Below, piece by piece: positions 57,476 to 64,000 of a stretch of 64,000 nucleotides of DNA. Location: positions 1-64,000 of the forward strand of contig CABSNU010000006.1 in assembly GCA_902479135.1 (NCBI GenBank). Reading direction: 5' to 3'. How positions within the stretch are numbered: position 1 is the first letter of the stretch; each line of letters begins with the position of its first letter. The DNA comes from an uncultured Collinsella sp. (GTDB taxonomy: Bacteria > Actinomycetota > Coriobacteriia > Coriobacteriales > Coriobacteriaceae). A program made the position numbers and the translations under genes. The notes beneath the pieces are model-generated. The model had not been told where the DNA came from, searched no databases, and saw only the letters and a list, made by a program, of their open reading frames with translations.

Positions 57476-58609
57476 ATGTACATTTCCACACATCAGGCTC
57501 TACTCGACTTTTGCCAGCGCGCCCGCGAGTTCGACGCGATTGCCGTTGACACCGAGTTTTTGCGCGAGCGCACGTTCCATCCTCGTCTGTGCCTGGTCCA
57601 GATTGCCACCCCTGCCGAGAGCGTCGCGGTCGACCCCCTGGTGATCGACGACCTGTCGCCGCTCGCCGAGCTTATGGCCGACGAGAGCGTGACCAAGGTG
57701 TTCCACGCCTGCTCGCAGGATATGGAGGTTATGCTCCATACCGTGGGCGTGCTGCCGCGTCCTATTTTTGACACGCAGGTCGCCGCTGCCTTTTTGGGCG
57801 AGCGCCAGCAGATTTCCTACGGCGCGCTCGTGCAGACCTTTTGCGGCGTCTCGCTGCCCAAGACTGAGTCGCTGACCGACTGGTCGCGCCGCCCGCTGAC
57901 CGATAAGCAGATTGAATATGCGATCGATGATGTCAAGTATCTGATCGTCGCCTATACCGAGATGATGAGTCGCCTGCGCGAGCTGGGCCGCGTGGACTGG
58001 GTGCTCGACGAGCTGCGCCCGCTGGCCGATGAGTCGCACTATCGCGCCGACCGTCACGAGGCATTCCGTAAGGTCAAGCGCATCAACTCCTGCAGCCGCC
58101 ATCAGCTGGGCATCGCACGTGAGCTTGCCGCCTGGCGCGAGGACCGTGCCGAGCGCCGCAACATCCCGCGCAAGTGGGTCATGTCCGACGATACACTGCT
58201 GGCGCTCGTCAAGCGCAATCCCGTGCGCGTCGAGGAGTTCCGCAGTATCCGCGGTACCGACCAGCTGGGTGAGCGCGATGTGGACGGCGCGCTCATGGCC
58301 ATCAAGCGCGGCGCGAGCTGCCCACACGACCGTCTGCCGCTCATGGTGCGCGGGCATCGTCAGATCTCGCCGGAGCTGGAGAGCGTGACCGATCTTATGT
58401 ATGCGCTCATTCGCCTGGTTGCCGAACGCTCGGGCGTGGCGACCTCGGTCATTGCCTCGCGCGATGACCTGGCCGACTACATTGAGCATCCCGAGCAGAG
58501 CCCCCTGCGCGAAGGCTGGCGCTTTGAGCTCGTGGGCTCGCGCCTGGACGATTTGCTCTCGGGCAATATGGGGTTGACAGTGAAGGACGGCAAAATCGAG
58601 CTCTTGTAG
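57476..58609 (+). CDS. rnd: Ribonuclease D
   Basis: The 377-residue enzyme is a DEDD 3'-5' exoribonuclease that trims tRNA and other small RNAs. The acidic residues appear in AVDTEFLRERT, FHACSQDMEVM and YAIDDVKYLIVAY (DEDDy type), and the HRDC domain follows (AAWREDRAERRNIPRKWVMSD). The ATG at 57476 gives an N-terminus MYISTHQALLDF as in the family; an earlier GTG at 57440 is less likely. The ribosome site is weak. Confidence 0.9.
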   Translation: MYISTHQALLDFCQRAREFDAIAVDTEFLRERTFHPRLCLVQIATPAESVAVDPLVIDDLSPLAELMADESVTKVFHACSQDMEVMLHTVGVLPRPIFDTQVAAAFLGERQQISYGALVQTFCGVSLPKTESLTDWSRRPLTDKQIEYAIDDVKYLIVAYTEMMSRLRELGRVDWVLDELRPLADESHYRADRHEAFRKVKRINSCSRHQLGIARELAAWREDRAERRNIPRKWVMSDDTLLALVKRNPVRVEEFRSIRGTDQLGERDVDGALMAIKRGASCPHDRLPLMVRGHRQISPELESVTDLMYALIRLVAERSGVATSVIASRDDLADYIEHPEQSPLREGWRFELVGSRLDDLLSGNMGLTVKDGKIELL

Positions 58610-58673
58610 GGAAGCCTAGCCGGCTGAGTGGGTAGAATGCCTCCAACGTGTAACTCGATTCGGAGGAATTCGC

Positions 58674-59378
58674 ATGCCTTATTACTATGGATACGGCTTT
58701 GGCATCGACCCACTGTACCTGCTGGTTGTTCTCGTTTGTACGGTGCTCGGTCTTGCCGCGCAGAGCTATATCAACTCGACGTACAAGACGTGGTCCAAGG
58801 TTCGTTCGGACGGTGACACAGGCGCTGCCGTCGCTCGCCGCATGCTCGACGCCAACGGTTGCAACGCCGTAGGCATCAAGGGTGTAGCCGGCGAGCTCAC
58901 CGACCATTACAACCCGCAGGATAACAACCTGTATCTGTCGAATGCCAATCGCTCGGGCGGTTCGGTCGCAAGCGTTGCCGTTGCCTGCCACGAGGCAGGC
59001 CATGCCGCCCAGCGTCAAAGCGGTTACGCCATGATGAAGGTGCGCACCGCCCTCGTGCCGGTCGTCAATTTTACCCAGAACACCTGGACGATCGTGCTGC
59101 TCATGGGCCTGTTCATGAACATCGCGGGGCTCACGACCCTCGCGCTGGTCTTCTTCTCGTTTAGCGTGCTGTTCCAGCTGGTTACACTGCCGGTCGAGAT
59201 CGATGCCAGCCGTCGCGCCGTTGCGTATATCGAGCAGTCGGGCATGAGCTCCAAGCAGGTCAACGGTGCCAAGAAGGTGCTGACGGCAGCTGCGCTCACC
59301 TATGTGGCGGCAGCGCTCACCTCGATTATTCAGCTGCTCTACCTGATGGCTCGCTACAACAGAAACTCCAACCGATAA
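58674..59378 (+). CDS. YugP-type membrane zinc metallopeptidase
   Basis: A 234-residue membrane protease of the YugP family. It has an N-terminal span (PLYLLVVLVCTVLGLAAQ), the zinc motif ACHEAGHAAQ, a third ligand in the EIDASRRAV region, and two or three spans in the second half. The active site is probably at the membrane face. GGAGGAATT precedes the ATG. Substrate proteins are unknown. Confidence 0.9.
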   Translation: MPYYYGYGFGIDPLYLLVVLVCTVLGLAAQSYINSTYKTWSKVRSDGDTGAAVARRMLDANGCNAVGIKGVAGELTDHYNPQDNNLYLSNANRSGGSVASVAVACHEAGHAAQRQSGYAMMKVRTALVPVVNFTQNTWTIVLLMGLFMNIAGLTTLALVFFSFSVLFQLVTLPVEIDASRRAVAYIEQSGMSSKQVNGAKKVLTAAALTYVAAALTSIIQLLYLMARYNRNSNR

Positions 59379-59493
59379 CAAATAGGACAGGCAGGCGCCG
59401 CGGGGATTCGTGTCCACGCGGCGCTGTACTATGTGTTGGACTTGAATTTGCGCAGGGCCGGAGCCCATGTGCACGATGACGAAAGGAGGCTGC

Positions 59494-60945
59494 GTGGCAG
59501 GCTGGAATCTGACCGGCAATACCGTTTCCGCCGAGTTCGACGGATCGGACGAGCAGGAGCGCAAAGAGCTCAGCGTGAGCCAAGCGGTGGAGATCGCCGC
59601 CGGCGCGCTCGACGCCATTCCGCAGCTGAGCGTTTTGGGTGAGGTCACGGGTTTTCGTGGTCCCAATGCCCGAAGCGGCCACTGCTACTTTCAGATCAAG
59701 GACGACTCGGCGGCCGTCGACTGCATCATCTGGAAGGGCGCCTACCTTAAGCGCACGTTCGATCTGCGCGACGGCATGCAGGTGAGCTTTAAGGGCAGCT
59801 TCAATCTCTATAAGGCCACGGGCCGCATGAGCTTTGTCGCTCGCTCGTTTTCGCTGGCGGGGGAGGGTCTGCTGCGTCAACAAGTGGCGCAACTGGCCGA
59901 AAAGCTACGCCGCGAGGGCCTGATGGACGAAGCGCGCAAACGCCGCATCCCGGTGTTCTGCTCCCGCGTGGCGGTCGTCACCTCGCTTTCGGGTGCCGTA
60001 ATCGACGACGTCAAGCGCACATTGCGTCGTCGCAACCCGCTCGTCGAGCTCGTCTGCGTGGGCGCCAAGGTTCAAGGCGAGGGTGCGCCGGCCGAGCTTA
60101 TTGAGGGCCTGCGCCGTGCCGCCGCCATCACGCCGGCGCCCGACTGCATCTTGCTGGTGCGCGGCGGCGGCTCCTTCGAGGACCTCATGACCTTCAACGA
60201 CGAGGAGCTTGCCCGTGCAGTGGCTGCCTGTCCCGTGCCCGTGGTGACCGGTATCGGCCATGAGCCCGATACCTCGATTTGCGACATGGTGAGCGACCGC
60301 CGTGCCTCCACGCCCACGGCGGCGGCAGAATCGGTGGCGCCGGCTATGACGGAGTTGGCCGATGTGCTCGAGGCGCGCCATCAGCGTCTGGGCGCTGCGA
60401 TGGCATCGATGATTGGGTCGAATCAGGTTGATTTGGAGATGCTCGATCAGCGCGGTCGCCGTGCCTGGGATACCTATACGGCTCGCTTGGGCGATGCGCT
60501 CGATGCGGCTGCGTGCCGCCCGTGCCTCAACGACCCCACATTTATGGTCGAGCGTCGCGAGTCGGAGCTTGCGCTGACTGCCGATCGCCTGTCGGGCGCC
60601 ATAGTACGCTCGGTCGGGACATTCCGCTCCAACTTTGAGCGCCTGCCCGAGCGCCTGGTTGCAAGCACCTCGGGGCTCGATGGCAAACGCCATGCGCTCA
60701 CGCTCGCGAGCTCTCGCCTGGAGCATCAGGGGCGCACGATGCTCAACAAGCCAGCGTCCGACCTGGGCCGTGCGGCAGCCTCGCTCGATGCCCTGTCGCC
60801 GCTCAAGGTGCTTGCCCGTGGTTATTCCATCGCGTACAGCGATGATGGGGTGGCCACGAGCGCCAAGACCTTTAAGCCCGGCGACGCCATCCGCGTGCGC
60901 ATGGCAGACGGCAACGTGGCGGCAACGGTCAATACGGTCGAGTAG
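59494..60945 (+). CDS. xseA: Exodeoxyribonuclease VII large subunit
   Basis: This 483-residue protein is XseA, the catalytic subunit of a single-strand exonuclease. The OB fold at the N-terminus (LSVLGEVTGFRGPNARSGHCYFQIKDD) is followed by the catalytic region VAVVTSLSGAVIDDVKRTLRRR, VRGGGSFEDLMTFNDEELARA and GIGHEPDTSICD, then a long coiled coil. GTG at 59494 is chosen as start because AAAGGAGG lies just before; ATG 59467 is the alternative. The small subunit gene follows. Confidence 0.94.
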   Translation: MAGWNLTGNTVSAEFDGSDEQERKELSVSQAVEIAAGALDAIPQLSVLGEVTGFRGPNARSGHCYFQIKDDSAAVDCIIWKGAYLKRTFDLRDGMQVSFKGSFNLYKATGRMSFVARSFSLAGEGLLRQQVAQLAEKLRREGLMDEARKRRIPVFCSRVAVVTSLSGAVIDDVKRTLRRRNPLVELVCVGAKVQGEGAPAELIEGLRRAAAITPAPDCILLVRGGGSFEDLMTFNDEELARAVAACPVPVVTGIGHEPDTSICDMVSDRRASTPTAAAESVAPAMTELADVLEARHQRLGAAMASMIGSNQVDLEMLDQRGRRAWDTYTARLGDALDAAACRPCLNDPTFMVERRESELALTADRLSGAIVRSVGTFRSNFERLPERLVASTSGLDGKRHALTLASSRLEHQGRTMLNKPASDLGRAAASLDALSPLKVLARGYSIAYSDDGVATSAKTFKPGDAIRVRMADGNVAATVNTVE

Positions 60946-60987
60946 ACCGAGTTTCATAGCGATAAACCTTTAGGAAAGGAAACAGAT

Positions 60988-61254
60988 ATGGCAGAGAAGA
61001 CCCCGGTCGAGCAGCTTACGTACAAGCAGGCCTCGCAGGAGCTGGAGCTCATCATTCGCAGCTTGGAGTCGGGCGATATGGAGCTCGAGGAGTCGCTCGA
61101 GAGCTATACCCGCGGCGTCGAGCTCCTCAAGAGCCTGCGCACCCGCCTGTCCGATGCCGAGCAGAAGGTCTCGGTGCTTCTTAAGGACGTCGACGGCAAC
61201 GACGTGCTCGCCGACGGCGAAGCCGCCAACACCGACGACAACCTCTCGTTCTAA
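60988..61254 (+). CDS. xseB: Exodeoxyribonuclease VII small subunit
   Basis: An 88-residue XseB protein: LTYKQASQELELIIRSLESGDMELEESLESYTRGVELL is the signature helical region. It binds the coiled coil of XseA to build the active complex. It lies 42 bases after xseA with AGGAAAGGA as ribosome site. Confidence 0.94.
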   Translation: MAEKTPVEQLTYKQASQELELIIRSLESGDMELEESLESYTRGVELLKSLRTRLSDAEQKVSVLLKDVDGNDVLADGEAANTDDNLSF

Positions 61255-61275
61255 CCACCTTGCAGCCTACTTTGG

Positions 61276-61383
61276 GGTAGTCTTTTTGGGACGGGGCTTT
61301 TTGACTACCCTTGCGCGACGGCTTGCCGAGCGCTTGCGCTTGCGAAAAAGTAGTCAAAAAAGCCCCGTCCCAAAAAGACTACC
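61276..61383. repeat. Long inverted repeat (33/34-bp arms)
   Basis: Arms 61276-61308 and 61350-61383 are complementary over their whole length apart from one extra A in the right arm, with T5 and A6 tracts inside. A 41-base loop separates them. It sits between xseB and the HIT gene and can end transcription on either strand. Confidence 0.82.
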
Positions 61384-61408
61384 TTGGTCTGTGAGAAAGG
61401 AACCAACC

Positions 61409-61744
61409 ATGTGTGATTGCATCTTCTGCAAAATCGCCAACCACGAGATCCCCTCGACCGTTGTCTATGAGGACGACCAGGTCATCGCGTTCGACGACCT
61501 CAATCCCCAGGCGCCGGTCCACACGCTCGTGATCCCCAAAAAGCACTACAGCGACATCGCCGACAACGTACCGGCCGAGACCATGGGCGCCATGGCTCAC
61601 GCCATCCAGGAGGTCGCTAAGGCCAAGGGCTTGGAGGACGGTTTCCGCGTCATCTCCAACAAGGGCGTCAACGCCGGCCAGACCGTCATGCACTTCCACA
61701 TGCACGTTCTCGGTGGCAAGAACCTGGGCGAGAACCTCATCTGA
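61409..61744 (+). CDS. HIT family nucleotide-binding protein
   Basis: The 111-residue protein is a histidine-triad hydrolase of the Hint group: CIFCKIANHEIPSTVVYEDD, VHTLVIPKKHY and the catalytic triad MHFHMHVLGG. Hint proteins hydrolyse nucleoside phosphoramidates. The ATG at 61409 lies after GAGAAAGGA. Upstream frame extension runs through the inverted repeat and is rejected. Confidence 0.93.
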   Translation: MCDCIFCKIANHEIPSTVVYEDDQVIAFDDLNPQAPVHTLVIPKKHYSDIADNVPAETMGAMAHAIQEVAKAKGLEDGFRVISNKGVNAGQTVMHFHMHVLGGKNLGENLI

Positions 61745-61785
61745 GGGCGCGTAGGCCGTCGACTTGGCTGCCTTTGGAGTAATCT

Positions 61786-62676
61786 ATGCAGCTTTCTCAA
61801 CTCGAATACCTTCAAGCTGTAGCGAACTATGGCGGCGTGCGCAAAGCAGCTCGCGCCGTTCACGTGAGTCCGCAGGCTGTTTCGTCGGCAATAAAAAAGT
61901 TGGAATCTGAGTATCAGATTGTTTTGCTCGACCGATCGGCGGGGGAGGCTGTTTTGTCTCCGGCGGGCAGAGAATTTGCGCGTCGTGCACGCGTGATCCT
62001 GGCGCAAGTCGACGATCTCAAAAAGTACGCTCAATCGGGGAACGGCGGCGTTTCGCCCGACGGCCATTTCCGTCTTTACGCCCCCTGTCTTCACGGGCGG
62101 GGGCGCCTTTTTTCCGAAAACTGGTACGACTCGTTTGAAAGCTCGCACCCTCAGATTCATCTTGATGTGTGGCATCAGCCAACGGCAACATGCTTTGAAT
62201 CACTTATACTTGGAATTTCGGACGCGGCTATCTCGTTCGAGGAACCACGGGACAGCGTCCTTTCTTCAAAATATATGGGTGAAAAGGAGCTCAGGGTTCT
62301 TTCATGTCCAGCTGGTCATCAATCTGTTGACGCTATGACCATTCGTGAGTTACTGGGCGGCAGGCTCGCTGTTCCCATTAATTTGTCACCCTGTCTCAAT
62401 GCAATTAATCAATGTCCCGAAGCTCAGCTGGTTAATTTCCGCTTTCGCGATGTCGAATACGGAAACAGGGCGCAGGCTGAGTTTCTTCAAGCCGGGGGAT
62501 TGATATTGAGTTTTTCTGGCTCTTCTCTCGCATCGGATGGATCGGAAGTGAGCGAGTGCTCCATTGAAGCCTCACATGACGTAGCCTTGCCCATCTACTT
62601 TTGCTATCGACAAAATGCCTGGACCGATCGACACCAGACGGTATTTCTTCACCTATTGCGTCATCTCGCTTCGTGA
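61786..62676 (+). CDS. LysR-family transcriptional regulator
   Basis: A 296-residue LysR regulator. The helix-turn-helix is LSQLEYLQAVANYGGVRKAARAVHVSPQAVSSAIKKLESEYQIVLLDRS, followed by a linker helix and a periplasmic-binding-like effector domain (about 90-290). The gene stands 119 bases before an MFS transporter in the same direction and may regulate it. GAGTAAT is a weak ribosome site. Confidence 0.88.
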   Translation: MQLSQLEYLQAVANYGGVRKAARAVHVSPQAVSSAIKKLESEYQIVLLDRSAGEAVLSPAGREFARRARVILAQVDDLKKYAQSGNGGVSPDGHFRLYAPCLHGRGRLFSENWYDSFESSHPQIHLDVWHQPTATCFESLILGISDAAISFEEPRDSVLSSKYMGEKELRVLSCPAGHQSVDAMTIRELLGGRLAVPINLSPCLNAINQCPEAQLVNFRFRDVEYGNRAQAEFLQAGGLILSFSGSSLASDGSEVSECSIEASHDVALPIYFCYRQNAWTDRHQTVFLHLLRHLAS

Positions 62677-62795
62677 GGCCATTTGGCCTCGTGTCGTCAA
62701 GTGAATGTTGACGCCCTGCAACACATAGCTGACAGCTTTGCCCTCATGCTTTTCCAAGATTTCGATTTAGATTGCTGACTCTTGGAGGGCGGAGC

Positions 62796-63956
62796 ATGAA
62801 AAACCGTACGGTTTTGCTTTATATGACGTTCGTTTTTCTGTCGAACTTCAGCACCATTTTGTATTTTCTGACGGTTTACCTTGAATTCGTCGGATTCTCG
62901 ATGGTGGCGATTTCTAGCATGATGATTGCATATCAAGTGAGCAAGTTCATCCTTGAAGTTCCCACTGGCTATATTGCTGATAGGCTTGGACGAAAGACGA
63001 GCGGTCTCGTTGGCGTCGTGGGAATGCTTGGATACTACGCCGCCCTACTCCTTGTCCGTTCTCCTCTGCTTTTGATCGGCGCGTTTGCTCTCAAAGGTTT
63101 TGCCGCTGCATGTGTGAGCGGATCCATCGAAGCGATTTACATTGACAGCGTCTCTCGGGACCAGCTCGTAAGACTTAATGTCGTTGAGCGATTTGTTTTC
63201 TATGCCTCTTATGCCATCTCCGCTTGCGTGGGCGGTTTCATTTCGTCTGTCGGTGCATATCTCATTGGCCTTTCGGCAGATATCATCGCAATGGTGTTGA
63301 CGTTGGTTGTTGTTGTCTGCATTCCTGAGATGCGAAGAGGGGGCACTGCGGGGACACCTGAGCGTGGAATGAGCCCGAAGATGATCGGTGCCGCTATTGC
63401 GTGTAACGGAATTCTTCGTTCAGCGTTCATCATGGACTGTTCTCAAGCATTTGCTTTTGTCGCCCTGGAAGACTTTTTCTCACTGTTGCTTTCGGGTCGC
63501 GGAATGAATGCCGTCGCTTCGGGTGTGATCATTGCGGTCCAGCTCCTTGCCTCGGCCTCCATGGGGCTTATTGTGCCCAGTGTGATTGCTCATGTCGACA
63601 AGGGCCGTTTTGCGCGTATTTGCGGCATCGTGCGCCTTTCCCTGACTGCCCTGTTTTTGATTCCCTTTACTCCGATCTATTTGCTGCCCGTGTTCTATGT
63701 GTTGCAGACGGTCGCCTACTCGTTATTTGCTCCAATTAAATACTCAATTTTTCAAAATGCCGCCGATTCTTCGATGCGCTGTTCATTGATTTCGGTTCAA
63801 AGCCAAATGGTGGCGGTGGGCGCTGTTCTTTTCTATCTGTTCAACGCCGTGTTGAGTAGCATTACGGGTATTCGAGTTGTATTGCTTGTTGCACTCGGGA
63901 TTTCTTCTCTGGCGTATATTCCCGCGCTATTTCGTCTTACAAGTCAAAGACCATGA
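62796..63956 (+). CDS. MFS transporter
   Basis: The 386-residue protein is a major facilitator with about 12 spans and an A-motif-like GYIADRLGRKTSG after the second span. This subgroup contains drug and metabolite exporters. The ATG at 62796 follows TTGGAGGGCGGAG. It is the last gene in the window, and a LysR regulator precedes it. The bases after 63956 show nothing recognisable. Confidence 0.87.
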   Translation: MKNRTVLLYMTFVFLSNFSTILYFLTVYLEFVGFSMVAISSMMIAYQVSKFILEVPTGYIADRLGRKTSGLVGVVGMLGYYAALLLVRSPLLLIGAFALKGFAAACVSGSIEAIYIDSVSRDQLVRLNVVERFVFYASYAISACVGGFISSVGAYLIGLSADIIAMVLTLVVVVCIPEMRRGGTAGTPERGMSPKMIGAAIACNGILRSAFIMDCSQAFAFVALEDFFSLLLSGRGMNAVASGVIIAVQLLASASMGLIVPSVIAHVDKGRFARICGIVRLSLTALFLIPFTPIYLLPVFYVLQTVAYSLFAPIKYSIFQNAADSSMRCSLISVQSQMVAVGAVLFYLFNAVLSSITGIRVVLLVALGISSLAYIPALFRLTSQRP

Positions 63957-64000
63957 GCACTCATGCATCGATAACTTATATATCAACGCAATAAACCCGA

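Noticed and set aside
62699..62776. Short GTG-started frame before the last MFS gene, ending in Cys
   Set aside because: About 25 residues, superficially like the RiPP precursor, but it has no ribosome site and no modifying enzyme nearby.
1..64000. CRISPR array, rRNA or tRNA genes, prophage or conjugative modules
   Set aside because: No regularly spaced direct repeats, no cloverleaf-like segments and no phage or transfer proteins were found on reading the window.

Overview
The window looks like a chromosomal segment of a gut actinobacterium of class Coriobacteriia, most likely Collinsella or a close relative. The grounds are: high GC with strong use of GC-ending codons in the core genes, AAGGAGG-type ribosome binding sites, the acetylated diaminopimelate pathway, an ECF transporter with fused ATPases, L-lactate dehydrogenase, and many short dyad repeats between genes. 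Assignment to the genus is an inference. No rRNA, tRNA, CRISPR array or transposase gene was seen.

Layout. (1) 270-2637: two HAD phosphatases and a GntR/UTRA regulator. (2) 2858-13292: a ten-gene catabolic locus. It has a YfcC-type carrier, an amidohydrolase, and homologues of the fructoselysine epimerase, deglycase and kinase (FrlC, FrlB, FrlD). After an internal terminator come a second PfkB kinase, a second amidohydrolase, YjbQ, a BtpA/SgcQ protein and an FGGY kinase. The upstream GntR protein is a good candidate regulator, and a perfect dyad lies at the first promoter. (3) 13594-18207: TatD, TcdA, an SdpR/SdpI-like pair and EttA. (4) 18488-26796: an accessory island, AT-rich at both ends. 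It holds a Tat-exported papain-like protein with a lipoprotein, two low-complexity proteins, and a compact cassette of DUF2087 protein, MFS transporter, B12-binding radical SAM enzyme and a 36-residue peptide gene. The cassette resembles a RiPP (ribosomally made, modified peptide) system. (5) 26985-34625: NadE, an aminotransferase, lactate dehydrogenase, an alpha/beta hydrolase flanked by a 29-bp repeat family, a nucleoid-associated protein and a toxin-antitoxin pair.

(6) 34847-40214: lysine/diaminopimelate synthesis. DapH, DapB and a single-chain LysA-DapA fusion lie behind a lysine riboswitch, divergent from an M20 deacetylase that could complete the N-acetyl branch. (7) 40317-49632: a HigBA pair, EcsC, FxLYD and kinase genes, a secreted coiled-coil protein, MOSC, and a D-aspartate ligase/racemase-like pair probably serving peptidoglycan cross-bridges. 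(8) 49758-53924: an ECF transporter operon (two S components, fused EcfA, EcfT) preceded by a leader peptide with three consecutive Trp codons and a terminator. This is a textbook attenuator layout and points to tryptophan as substrate. (9) 54112-63956: a sortase-anchored C69 dipeptidase, a diacylglycerol-kinase-like enzyme with a 30-residue membrane peptide, RNase D, a YugP-type protease, XseAB, a HIT protein, a LysR regulator and an MFS transporter.

The most interesting items are the putative RiPP cassette with its tiny precursor gene, the Trp-codon attenuator, the LysA-DapA fusion under a lysine riboswitch, the enlarged fructoselysine-like locus, and several families of intergenic dyad repeats.
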